Shown: in pieces, positions 15,180-22,390 of the stretch | How the letters are laid out: each line of letters opens with the position of its first letter | How positions within the stretch are numbered: position 1 is the stretch's first letter | Source of the DNA: GYS-P2D sp964489125 | Lineage (GTDB): Bacteria; Bacteroidota; Bacteroidia; Chitinophagales; Saprospiraceae | Assembly: GCA_964489125.1 (NCBI GenBank) | Contig: CAZAXY010000043.1 | Coordinates: 1-26,454 of the forward strand | Reading direction: 5' to 3' | DNA: 26,454 nucleotides | Notes under the pieces: model-generated | Databases searched by the model: none | Told to the model about the DNA's origin: nothing | What the model saw: only the letters and a program-made list of their open reading frames with translations | Made by a program: the position numbers and the translations under genes

Positions 15180-15614
15180 ATGATACAGCGCCTTCAAAGT
15201 ATATTCCTTCTACTTTCATCATTATTTTTTGGCAGCCAATTTTTTACGGCGTTTGCTTCTACTACCGAGGCTGTAAAAGGCATTTTTTCTGATCTCAGCT
15301 ACAGCATCCATGACAACCCAATATTGCTCGGATTAGTTGGCTTAGGAACAATCATATCTCTAGCAGCTATATTCCTATACAACAACAGAGGTCTACAACT
15401 TAAGGTTACTTATACAGCAGTAGTGATTGCTATATGCTTTCCGCTAGTGGCTGGCATCATATACTACCTTCAATTGGGAGAGGTTCCGTCTCTTGAGCCT
15501 AATCTAAATCTGGGAACATTGACACCAATAGGTTCGATCATCTTTGGGACATTAGCTGGTCGATACATCAAGAAAGATCAGAAGTTAGTCTCTTCTATGG
15601 ACCGCTTAAGGTAA
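15180..15614 (+). CDS. DUF4293 family membrane protein
   Basis: This 144-residue protein has four predicted transmembrane helices (about residues 5-25, 46-66, 75-95 and 110-127) and a basic C-terminal tail (RYIKKDQK). The start MIQRLQSIFLLLSSL and overall length match DUF4293, a Bacteroidota family of unknown function. It stands alone between two leftward groups, with a promoter-like -7 box directly upstream, so it is probably transcribed by itself. Confidence 0.78.
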   Translation: MIQRLQSIFLLLSSLFFGSQFFTAFASTTEAVKGIFSDLSYSIHDNPILLGLVGLGTIISLAAIFLYNNRGLQLKVTYTAVVIAICFPLVAGIIYYLQLGEVPSLEPNLNLGTLTPIGSIIFGTLAGRYIKKDQKLVSSMDRLR

Positions 15615-15633
15615 TTGAGGATTGTCCTAAAAC

Positions 15634-15668
15634 AAAAAAAAGGCAGCCCTGAAATTTCAAGGCTACCT
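15634..15668 (-). terminator. Terminator of the exbB-exbD operon
   Basis: On the minus strand AGGTAGCC (15668-15661) pairs with GGCTGCCT (15648-15641) with one mismatch. The inner GAAATTTC is self-complementary, and a run of seven T follows (15640-15634). It lies 28 bases after the last exbD stop. In the plus direction the hairpin lacks a T run, so it mainly serves the leftward operon. Confidence 0.8.
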
Positions 15669-15695
15669 CATAACTTTTATACTACATAAAGTTTC

Positions 15696-16163
15696 TTACT
15701 CTGCTTTTTTCTTAGCTGAGTAGTTCACTTTGTATTGCCCTGCTTTACGTAAGGCTGTCTTTATATCACCTACGATCCCCATTGTGGTTTTTTGATCCAC
15801 TTTGAGTGATGAAGTGATAAGACCTCGCTGGCGCTCATCAATCTTCTGGCGATGATTTTCTAAGAACAATGGAATATCGTCCTCAGTCGCAAACTTATCC
15901 CCTAATTGAAGTCTCGACTGACTTCCGGCTTCTCTTACATACTCCGCTGTTGGCTTACCTATGTATAAGAAATTTACAAGGGACTTCTTCTCCAACTTGG
16001 TCAATTCTGTCGCACTAGGCGTATTGACCGCTACTTTTAAACTCGAATCTCTCATTACTGTTACCATCATGAAGAAGAATAGTAACATAAAGATGATATC
16101 TGGCAATGACGCCGTCGATATAGCCGGCGAGGATTTTCCTCTTTTCTTTTCAAACTTTGACAT
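15696..16163 (-). CDS. ExbD/TolR family protein (second copy)
   Basis: The 155-residue protein has the ExbD layout: a short basic cytoplasmic tail, one transmembrane helix (about 20-40) holding the key aspartate in SLPDIIFMLLFFFMMVT, and a periplasmic domain of about 110 residues. ExbD works with ExbB to turn proton flow into movement of TonB or a TonB-like arm. The conserved aspartate (D22) that carries protons is present. It is the last gene of the operon, 11 bases after the first exbD copy, and is followed by a terminator. Confidence 0.88.
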   Translation of the reverse strand: MSKFEKKRGKSSPAISTASLPDIIFMLLFFFMMVTVMRDSSLKVAVNTPSATELTKLEKKSLVNFLYIGKPTAEYVREAGSQSRLQLGDKFATEDDIPLFLENHRQKIDERQRGLITSSLKVDQKTTMGIVGDIKTALRKAGQYKVNYSAKKKAE

Positions 16164-16174
16164 ATCAATCTAAT

Positions 16175-16726
16175 TTATTCTTCTCCAAATGCAGATGGCT
16201 CTGCCTCTGAGAGTTTTTTAGGAATAACCACTCTTACAGCTTTTCTATCTGCCAGTTCGAGGAATTCATAATCCTTACCAAACTTGGCATTGGAGTACTC
16301 GTCCCAAAGTTCATTGTAGGCTGCCTGTATTTCATTATACACCTCGATGTATGTTTCATACTTGGTTCCTCTATCATTCTTGAATGATACAATGGCCTCA
16401 TCTGACGACTCCGCAAAATCTTCACGATTCTTAGGATTCATGATGAACTCCTTAATATCCTCTCTAAGGTCACCAACTTGTTTTGGCTCGCTTCTCACTA
16501 GAAGATCATTATTCGCATTTACCAATATGGAATATACGTTCCTCTTATTAAACTTCAGGACATCTGGTTCTTCTTCCGACCAAGGCGGTAGCCTAACCAA
16601 AACACCTTTATCTTCTTCGATTGTTGTTGTGACAAGGAAGAAGATCAATAGTAAGAATGCGATGTCGGCCATAGAGCCAGCATTCACTTCATTACTGAGT
16701 CGATCTCTTGAACTTTTCTTAGCCAT
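16175..16726 (-). CDS. ExbD/TolR family protein (first copy)
   Basis: The 183-residue protein has a basic N-terminal tail, a transmembrane helix with the functional aspartate (SMADIAFLLLIFFLVTTT, about residues 18-35) and a periplasmic domain with VLVRLPPWSEEE right after the membrane. It is longer than a usual ExbD (about 140 residues) because of a charged, helical insertion around residues 95-150. Tandem ExbDs with differing periplasmic domains are common in Bacteroidota. Its ATG shares one base with the stop of the upstream membrane protein gene (TAATG), a sign of translational coupling. Confidence 0.9.
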   Translation of the reverse strand: MAKKSSRDRLSNEVNAGSMADIAFLLLIFFLVTTTIEEDKGVLVRLPPWSEEEPDVLKFNKRNVYSILVNANNDLLVRSEPKQVGDLREDIKEFIMNPKNREDFAESSDEAIVSFKNDRGTKYETYIEVYNEIQAAYNELWDEYSNAKFGKDYEFLELADRKAVRVVIPKKLSEAEPSAFGEE

Positions 16727-17223
16727 TATTTGAAGAGATTATAGATTTCACCAAGTACCATCGCTACTAATGAGGCCCCAGCCAAAATGCCTGTTGTCCA
16801 TATACCGCCAGAAATGAGTTTACTGACATTTTCAGAAACGTCAAATTTCTGTAATGTCTTACTGATTGCTGAGGTTGTATCTGCGTCTGCACTAGAATAC
16901 AATCCAAAAAATAGCGCTGCTATTACTGCAATCCCAATAATAGCTTTAATAGAATTTTTTGGTGCACCGAGCATATGAATTAAGCCAAAAACAACAGCAA
17001 CTAATGCGGCAATTACTACTAATCCTATTGTCAATTTCAGCCCGAGGTCAAAAAATCCAAAAGACTGATCGGTATTGTTCTTAAGAACTTGATTCAAGTC
17101 TGTGGACATATCATATCCAGCACTACCTATGCCTCCAATTACCGTGGCTAAGTAAATGATTACCACACCCACACCAAGCAGAATGGCAAACAATTGTCCT
17201 TTTTTAGCTAATAAACTGTACAT
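16726..17223 (-). CDS. Operon-linked membrane protein between exbB and exbD
   Basis: This 165-residue protein has four predicted transmembrane helices (about 11-31, 55-80, 88-108 and 138-160). Between them lie GAPKNSIKAI and a segment with TDLNQVLKNNTDQS in the first periplasmic loop. I recognise it only as the small hydrophobic protein often found between ExbB and ExbD in Bacteroidota. It has no catalytic motif. The operon position (36 bases after exbB, one base overlap with exbD) argues that it is a part or assembly factor of the ExbB-ExbD motor, but this is inference. Confidence 0.72.
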   Translation of the reverse strand: MYSLLAKKGQLFAILLGVGVVIIYLATVIGGIGSAGYDMSTDLNQVLKNNTDQSFGFFDLGLKLTIGLVVIAALVAVVFGLIHMLGAPKNSIKAIIGIAVIAALFFGLYSSADADTTSAISKTLQKFDVSENVSKLISGGIWTTGILAGASLVAMVLGEIYNLFK

Positions 17224-17259
17224 AGTTTATATGTTTTAAGTGTTAGTTAATTAGGACTA

Positions 17260-17985
17260 TTACTTGAATACTTTATTCTTAGCCATCACATCGACTAAGG
17301 CTATTGAAGCATCTTCCATTTTATTTACGATACCATCAATTTTTGACACGATATAATTGTAAAATATCTGAAGGATAATCGCCACGATCAGACCAAATAC
17401 CGTGGTCAAGAGTGCAACCTTAATACCCCCAGCAACTACTGATGGTGATAGATCACCAACTGCCTCAATCTTGTCGAAGGCTTGAATCATACCAATTACC
17501 GTACCCATGAAACCAAGCATCGGCGCAATTGCAATAAATAGGGAAATCCACACAAGACCCTTTTCTAATAGTCCCATCTGAACTGACCCATATGATACAA
17601 TTGCCTTTTCTACGGCTTCAGGACCATCTCCTGCGCTTCTAAGGCCTTCATATAACACACTGGCTGTTGGACCAGTAGTAGATTTAGCTACTTCCATCGC
17701 TCCGCTTACATCACCAGAAGCTAAACTTTCATCAATTCGGTTAAGAAGCTTGTCAGTGTTAGTAGTTGCTATGTTAAGCATGATTATTCTTTCTATGCAG
17801 AAGGCTAATCCCAATATCAAACACACGAGCACTAAACTCATGAATCTCCAGTCACCCTCAATAAACTTTTCCTTTAATACTTGAAATCCAGATTTTGTCG
17901 CTGCTGCATCCTGCGCAAGCAAGTCGAAAGCTCCGAAGTAAGAAGCCAATATGAATACAACTGACAGAGCAATAATTTTTCGCAT
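17260..17985 (-). CDS. ExbB/TolQ/MotA family proton channel
   Basis: This 241-residue protein is the ExbB-type motor subunit of the inner membrane. It starts with a hydrophobic segment that may be cleaved (about 1-24, ending LLAQDAAAT). Then come a helix at about 50-70 (FMSLVLVCLILGLAFCIERI), a cytoplasmic stretch, and the paired long helices of the MotA/TolQ/ExbB domain (LFIAIAPMLGFMGTVIGMI near 150-170 and VALLTTVFGLIVAIILQI near 190-208). GFMGTVIGMIQAF is the classic motif. It is the first gene of the operon and probably drives outer membrane transport through TonB, which is not encoded in the window. Confidence 0.9.
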   Translation of the reverse strand: MRKIIALSVVFILASYFGAFDLLAQDAAATKSGFQVLKEKFIEGDWRFMSLVLVCLILGLAFCIERIIMLNIATTNTDKLLNRIDESLASGDVSGAMEVAKSTTGPTASVLYEGLRSAGDGPEAVEKAIVSYGSVQMGLLEKGLVWISLFIAIAPMLGFMGTVIGMIQAFDKIEAVGDLSPSVVAGGIKVALLTTVFGLIVAIILQIFYNYIVSKIDGIVNKMEDASIALVDVMAKNKVFK

Positions 17986-18503
17986 GTCCTTTTAATTTAT
18001 ACAATTTAGTAGTTAATAAAATTCGTCTTTCTGCGCTAAAAATAGAAAGTTTTGACAAAGTATAGTTAACGCTTCAATCTATTTTTTGCAGTGATGCATT
18101 TGGCGAATATGATGAAATTTATTAGAACTATTTGAAGAATATTTCGCTGATAGTTTCTTCAACTTTCAGATGCCTTACTAAGACATTTTGGTGCGATCAC
18201 ATATATTTATTTTTATCCCATTGGTTCTCAATCGAATACACGTTTTATAAATATCTTATACGTTGGAAACCTTGGCTATAAATAGCGTTATAGATTATTG
18301 TCTTAGTCCAGCATTGATAGAATGTATCTGCTCGAACTGGCAACTACCTTACCAATACTCAAATTTTCATTTTTAAATTTGATAATCAACGTATTACATA
18401 TTAATTTTACTAAATTAAACTTTACGTCACGTTCGCTGCCCGCATCCAGAAGAGCCTATGCCATGAGTGATAGAATGAGCAATCATTAACAGTTCTAACT
18501 TCT
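17986..18503. other. AT-rich intergenic region between exbB and the metalloprotease
   Basis: This 518-base stretch holds no convincing gene, tRNA or strong hairpin. It must contain the promoter of the leftward exbB operon near 18000-18070 and that of the rightward metalloprotease gene. TAAATTTG at 18374-18381 matches the -7 consensus for the latter and would give a leader of about 115 bases, but no -33 TTTG is properly spaced. Only short stop-rich open frames are present. Confidence 0.5.
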
Positions 18504-20012
18504 ATGTCTTTACGATTATGTGTGCTTAACATTTTCCTGTCAATAATTTGCTTAGATGCTGATGGACAGATAGAAATGCTTCACATTATGGATTGGTCTA
18601 AGTCTTCAGGGTACGAATATTATATCGACAACACAGTCCAAAAGGACATCCTCAACTCTAAGTACCACTCTTTCCTAAGTTCAATACCATTTATTGATAA
18701 GGAAGAGCCGCTTCATTTTAGGCGTCTTGACATAGGCACGTATAGTAAGCATGCAGATAAAACGCACAATGAGATGCTCCATTACACGGCTTATAAAAAA
18801 GGTGTATATATAGTCAACCTAACGGTGTCAGATCAGCTTACTATCAGGCACTCATATAGTGATGGTAATTTTTCACATATCCCAGATGACCAGGGTTACT
18901 TAAATCTTATTGAAGACGAGCCCCTGCCAACAAACGAAATATGTGGGCTTGAGTCGACAAACATATACTACCCACCAGCACGAACCTATAAATCTGGACA
19001 AGCTCTACCACCTGTAGGCATATATCTCGAAATCGATCATTATACTTATCTAGACTTTGGCGGCGATACATCCGCAATTATTGAATGGATCGAAATTTTA
19101 TTCGCAGAAGTTGCAGCCATATATGCAATGGACGGAATAGACCTTTTTATTTCAGAGATATTTATATGGGAACAGGACGATATATATGATTCCGATTTTC
19201 TCAATCCTACTTTCAACACTTTTACAGAGCGTATGGCTGCAGAAGGATTTAGTGGTGATGCAGCTCAACTAATCACTACGAAGCCATTTGGTAGAGGACT
19301 AGCATACCTCAGTCGACCTTGTAACGTGCTAACAGATAGCACATCATTGCCTATAGGAATTTCTCCTCGCTTAGAAAAAACAACTTCATATTCTGGCTCC
19401 TATGATTATAATAGATATGTGTTATCCCACGAGATTGGCCATACATTAGGAAGTCATCACTCTCATGATTGTGTATGGGGCCCTAATAACAATACGGCTA
19501 TAGACAATTGCGCGAGTTTAGGATGCAACGGTTCTACCCCCGTTAATGGAGGAACCATCATGAGTTATTGTAATAGTACGGCTCAAGGGATAAACTTCGC
19601 CAACGGACTGGGAAGTGAGCCAGCTCAGAGGATAAAAAATATCATCGCCAGCACTTCCTGTCTCTTTCCAGACTCTATGTGTAATGAAGAAACAACTTGT
19701 GATGATGGCGACCCATGCACTGAAAATGATCTATATGATGAAAACTGTAATTGTGTAGGTTCACTATTAGATACTAATGGTAATGGGGTATGTGACATCA
19801 TAGATTCTTGCATAGAAGATGGGAGTATTGTGTCAACAATATCAAATGATACCATTATAGCAGTACAAGAGTTTATTGCAGCTCATGGCCCGCTTAATGC
19901 TAACAGCAAAGTCATATTTTCAGCTGGAGAAGATTTAATACTTAATCCTGGATTTGAAGTAAGCTATGGCACGACTTTTCAAGGGATCGTTATGGACTGT
20001 TTCAATGAATGA
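18504..20012 (+). CDS. Secreted M12B-like (reprolysin-type) metalloprotease
   Basis: The 502-residue protein has a signal peptide (about 1-21, ending CLDADGQ) and a propeptide-like N-terminal region. The metzincin zinc site HEIGHTLGSHH (residues 309-319) matches HExxHxxGxxH, and the Met-turn IMSYC is at about 352-356, so the active site is intact. Nearby cysteines (HDCVWG, NCASLGC, SYCNS) suggest disulfides. After the catalytic domain comes a Cys/Asp-rich segment, CDDGDPCTENDLYDENCNC, as seen in secreted Saprospiria-type proteins. The last ~50 residues (ILNPGFEVSYGTTFQGIVMDC) form a beta 'coat-hanger stack' module. The C-terminus has neither an IPTL-CTERM signal nor a clear type IX secretion tail. 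It lies convergent to the IPTL-CTERM genes. Confidence 0.87.
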   Translation: MSLRLCVLNIFLSIICLDADGQIEMLHIMDWSKSSGYEYYIDNTVQKDILNSKYHSFLSSIPFIDKEEPLHFRRLDIGTYSKHADKTHNEMLHYTAYKKGVYIVNLTVSDQLTIRHSYSDGNFSHIPDDQGYLNLIEDEPLPTNEICGLESTNIYYPPARTYKSGQALPPVGIYLEIDHYTYLDFGGDTSAIIEWIEILFAEVAAIYAMDGIDLFISEIFIWEQDDIYDSDFLNPTFNTFTERMAAEGFSGDAAQLITTKPFGRGLAYLSRPCNVLTDSTSLPIGISPRLEKTTSYSGSYDYNRYVLSHEIGHTLGSHHSHDCVWGPNNNTAIDNCASLGCNGSTPVNGGTIMSYCNSTAQGINFANGLGSEPAQRIKNIIASTSCLFPDSMCNEETTCDDGDPCTENDLYDENCNCVGSLLDTNGNGVCDIIDSCIEDGSIVSTISNDTIIAVQEFIAAHGPLNANSKVIFSAGEDLILNPGFEVSYGTTFQGIVMDCFNE

Positions 20013-20049
20013 AAAGGCAAATAAACTAAACCAGCCGTACTTAATATGC

Positions 20050-20577
20050 TCAGTTGTATTTGTTTACACTTTGTACTCTGACATTGTTTCTTGAGGAAGA
20101 TCTGTTGACTACTACTCCTGTCGTCATAATGAGTAATCCGAGTATGATTAATCCCCACTCTCCTATCGTTGGAATTGCCGGTGCGGGAGCGGGTTCTACT
20201 ACTTCAAAGCACTGATCAGCAACGCCAGCGATCCCCGATATATCTGGTAGATCTGGAACATCACACTGAAATGTATATGTACCTAAACGATCAAATGTCA
20301 CTGAAAATTCATTGTTTACTAAATCTTCTGTAGCGATAAGTGATATGCGTTCGTCTGGTCTACCATCAACTAAAACTGGAGACCCAGGATTGTCGAATTC
20401 AACAGCAATAATTGTTCCGCACGATAGAGTTGGGATAAAAGTAATCGTTGTTCCAAGTTCAATAATGGTACAGATTGGCAGATCAGAAGATCCATCATCA
20501 GTAAGTTCTACCTGTGCAGTGATGTCAGTCAAGACAATGCACAATAATACAGTTATGGTTCTACGCAACATTTTCAT
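20050..20577 (-). CDS. IPTL-CTERM sorted protein, cupredoxin-like fold possible (copy 1)
   Basis: From the ATG at 20577 the protein has 175 residues. A signal peptide (MKMLRRTITVLLCIVLTDITAQ) comes first, then a beta-rich domain of about 100 residues, then a sorting tail: IPTIGEWG, a hydrophobic helix (LIILGLLIMTTGVVV) and arginines (NRSSSR). This is the tripartite IPTLxxWG-CTERM signal recognised by exosortase H. The domain has paired cysteines (PICT, LSCGT, FQCDV, DQCFEV), and GTYTFQCDVP looks like the last strand of a cupredoxin, but the copper-binding histidines are absent. The open frame extends upstream to 20628, but a TAGATTTG -7 box lies inside that extension, and the shorter start gives a better signal peptide. 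An ATG at 20571 is also possible. Copy 2 lies just upstream. Confidence 0.85.
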   Translation of the reverse strand: MKMLRRTITVLLCIVLTDITAQVELTDDGSSDLPICTIIELGTTITFIPTLSCGTIIAVEFDNPGSPVLVDGRPDERISLIATEDLVNNEFSVTFDRLGTYTFQCDVPDLPDISGIAGVADQCFEVVEPAPAPAIPTIGEWGLIILGLLIMTTGVVVNRSSSRNNVRVQSVNKYN

Positions 20578-20591
20578 CAATTTTATGAGGT

Positions 20592-20599
20592 CAAATCTA
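20592..20599 (-). promoter_or_regulatory. Candidate -7 box for IPTL-CTERM copy 1 (TAGATTTG)
   Basis: On the minus strand TAGATTTG matches TAnnTTTG and ends 14 bases before the ATG at 20577. It supports the shorter start and separate transcription from copy 2, whose terminator-like hairpin lies just upstream. No -33 element is clear. Confidence 0.35.
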
Positions 20600-20643
20600 T
20601 CCAGTGTTAACATTACTAGATTCCTCACATATGAAAATAGCTA

Positions 20644-20673
20644 AAGGGTTAATAGCTCTTACTATTAACCCTT
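20644..20673 (-). terminator. Hairpin between the two IPTL-CTERM genes
   Basis: AAGGGTTAATAG (20644-20655) and CTATTAACCCTT (20662-20673) pair perfectly over 12 bases around a 6-base loop. The element lies 25 bases after the stop of copy 2 and before copy 1. The T content after the stem on the minus strand is modest (TTTAGCTATTTTC), so it could be a weak terminator or an mRNA-stabilising hairpin that lets the two genes be expressed at different levels. Confidence 0.65.
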
Positions 20674-20698
20674 AGTATATTTTCCATGATAAAAAGCG

Positions 20699-21220
20699 CT
20701 ATGTATTGGAAATCACCTTTGCTCTTGAGCGATAATACACCACTCCTACTATCATCATTAGTAACCCTAATGCTATTAAACCCCATTGACTTAATGTTGG
20801 TATTATTGAGGGAGCTGCTGGCTCCACCACTTCAAAACATTGGTCCGCTAATCCAGCTATACCAAAAATATCACCGAAATCCGGCACATCGCATTGGAAG
20901 GTGTATGTTCCTAATTGATCAAACGTCACCGTTATTTCATTTCCCATTGCAGTTAGATCATCCTCTGAAAAAAGTGATATTTGCTGATCAGAAGTCCCAT
21001 CGTCTATTGGAGATCCTGGTTCGTCAAAATCAACTGCAATTCCCGGTCCACAACCTGTAGATAGAACAAAAGTCATAGTCGTTCCTAATTCGATTGTAGT
21101 ACATGTAGGCACATCAGATGCAGATTGATTAGTTAGTGCAGTCTGTGCACTAAGGTTGATCCCAACTGTGCAGATGATTAGTGCAAGGACAACTGAGCAC
21201 TTTTTGAATACCGTATTCAT
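20699..21220 (-). CDS. IPTL-CTERM sorted protein (copy 2)
   Basis: The start at 21220 gives 173 residues with a clean signal peptide (MNTVFKKCSVVLALIICTVG, then LSAQ). The frame continues upstream to 21334, but that part is not signal-like. The domain is clearly paralogous to copy 1: VPTCTTIELGTTMTF against LPICTIIELGTTITF, FDEPGSP against FDNPGSP, and GTYTFQCDVPDFGDI against GTYTFQCDVPDLPDI. The tail IPTLSQWG, helix LIALGLLMMIVGVV and basic YRSRAK make a model IPTLxxWG-CTERM signal. The product is expected to be exported, cut near the WG motif by exosortase H and transferred to a surface anchor. It lies about 330 bases from the next gene. Confidence 0.87.
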   Translation of the reverse strand: MNTVFKKCSVVLALIICTVGINLSAQTALTNQSASDVPTCTTIELGTTMTFVLSTGCGPGIAVDFDEPGSPIDDGTSDQQISLFSEDDLTAMGNEITVTFDQLGTYTFQCDVPDFGDIFGIAGLADQCFEVVEPAAPSIIPTLSQWGLIALGLLMMIVGVVYYRSRAKVISNT

Positions 21221-21550
21221 TTCAATATGAGTTTTATTACTGACACTGTTCCAAAAACTATACCAAAAACCCAATTGTAAACGAATAGCAATATCTACAT
21301 ATCTAAATGCCTGATTGTCAGTCTTGCGACCCACAACATTTTATTGCCGCCTTGTTAATATCAAATTATTATGAAGGTTCTATTTCAATGCATTATTCTG
21401 GGTAAGGTCTCATAATTCCTTATTAAGAATAAATTTTGAGACTTTTCTTGTAAACAATCCTTGATGCAGTTTTACGCCAAGTCATGTGGGGGCAGCAGCA
21501 ATAAAAATCAACTTTAAAAAACAAATAAAACCTTTGGATGGCGGTCTTAA
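21221..21550. other. Intergenic region with a 36-base hairpin
   Basis: There is no convincing gene in this 330-base stretch. It must hold the promoter of the leftward IPTL-CTERM copy 2. An imperfect hairpin spans 21407-21442: GTCTCA and TGAGAC at the ends, with AATT and TTATT/AATAA pairs inside. On the plus strand it is followed by TTTTC, but no rightward gene precedes it. It may end or stabilise the transcript of the small membrane protein gene from 21551. Confidence 0.4.
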
Positions 21551-21781
21551 TTACCAATTTATGATAAGCGTAGCAAGATATCCAAGTAGTACTCCAGCAA
21601 TTGTGCCACAAGGAATATCAGCATTGGTTAATTCATATTGAAAGAAGGCAAGGGCAATAGCTAAAATTGTCAACATAACTATCCAAGAAATAAGAGTTGA
21701 CTTAATCAGCAGGGATTTATAAATGGGAAATTCCAATCCAAAGAGCTCAAAACTTTGATATTCTTGATCTTGCTTATCCAT
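21551..21781 (-). CDS. Small two-helix membrane protein, unknown function
   Basis: This 76-residue protein has a polar N-terminal stretch (MDKQDQEYQSFELFG) and two predicted transmembrane helices (about 26-48 and 57-75). A PCG motif lies between them. I recognise no family. It is divergent from the exosortase gene, with 54 bases between the two start codons, so the two may share a control region. Good membrane-protein composition and a normal ATG support a real gene, but its small size leaves doubt. Confidence 0.5.
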   Translation of the reverse strand: MDKQDQEYQSFELFGLEFPIYKSLLIKSTLISWIVMLTILAIALAFFQYELTNADIPCGTIAGVLLGYLATLIINW

Positions 21782-21796
21782 CTTCGTATAAATTTG
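21764..21796 (+). promoter_or_regulatory. Candidate promoter of the exosortase gene
   Basis: TAAATTTG at 21789-21796 matches the TAnnTTTG -7 box, with TTG at 21764-21766, 22 bases upstream, as a possible -33 element. The leader to the ATG at 21836 would be about 35 bases. The -33 part overlaps the start of the divergent small membrane protein gene. Confidence 0.4.
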
Positions 21797-21835
21797 TGCG
21801 TAAATTTACAGGACTTCAACCATATAAACGGGTCA

Positions 21836-22390
21836 ATGGCGAAGAAAAAGAAAGGAACGAAAAAGAATAAAAAGAAGGAGTCGAGTATAAAAGATGAGTT
21901 AATGGCAAGATTGCCAGTGATCAAATTTATCGGAGGATTTTTCTTATTTGCAATAGTCTTTTACCTTCTTACACATGCTAATTGGTTTGAGGTTGTCAGA
22001 ACACCCCTCATTAAAGTGTATACAGCGTTATCGAGTATCTTACTATCGATATTTGGCTATAATATGAGCTCTAATGGTTCGATTTTGACCAATGGCGCAT
22101 TTTCTGTTGACGTTCAGGAAGGATGCGATGCAGTCGTTCCAACTATTCTTTTCGTTACTGCAGTATTAGTATTTCCTACCGCATGGAAACACAAATTACG
22201 TGGCCTATTATTTGGAGTGCCAGCACTATTCGCTATTAATCTTTTCAGAATTGTCACATTGTTTTTGACAGGTTTATATATTCCATCTTTATTTGATTTT
22301 ATGCATGTAGAGTTCTGGCAAGCCCTCTTCATATTAGCAACTGTCATAATATTTATTTATTGGTTGCGGAAATCAAATGTCACAGCATGA
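21836..22390 (+). CDS. xrtH: Exosortase H-like transpeptidase/protease
   Basis: Exosortases are inner membrane cysteine enzymes that cut C-terminal sorting signals and pass the protein to a cell-surface anchor. The 184-residue protein has a very basic N-terminus (MAKKKKGTKKNKKK) and several transmembrane helices. The catalytic triad of the exosortase/archaeosortase family is present: Cys97 in EGCDAVVP, Arg138 in INLFRIVTLF and His157 in FMHVEFWQ. I chose the ATG at 21836, before the basic tail. The frame also runs upstream to 21755, but that would overlap the promoter-like region and the divergent gene. The H type is inferred from two IPTLxxWG-CTERM proteins next door and from the partner gene that overlaps its stop. 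Confidence 0.88.
   Translation: MAKKKKGTKKNKKKESSIKDELMARLPVIKFIGGFFLFAIVFYLLTHANWFEVVRTPLIKVYTALSSILLSIFGYNMSSNGSILTNGAFSVDVQEGCDAVVPTILFVTAVLVFPTAWKHKLRGLLFGVPALFAINLFRIVTLFLTGLYIPSLFDFMHVEFWQALFILATVIIFIYWLRKSNVTA

Noticed and set aside
17986..18503. Possible small RNA or tRNA in the gene-free stretch
   Set aside because: I found no cloverleaf, no strong stem and no terminator, only AT-rich sequence.
19858..20012. Type IX secretion C-terminal domain on the metalloprotease
   Set aside because: The end lacks the usual basic 'KLIK/VVKK' type tail. The coat-hanger-like module explains the sequence better.
20686..21060. 124-codon plus-strand open frame
   Set aside because: It is antisense to IPTL-CTERM copy 2, whose signal peptide, domain and sorting tail are well supported.
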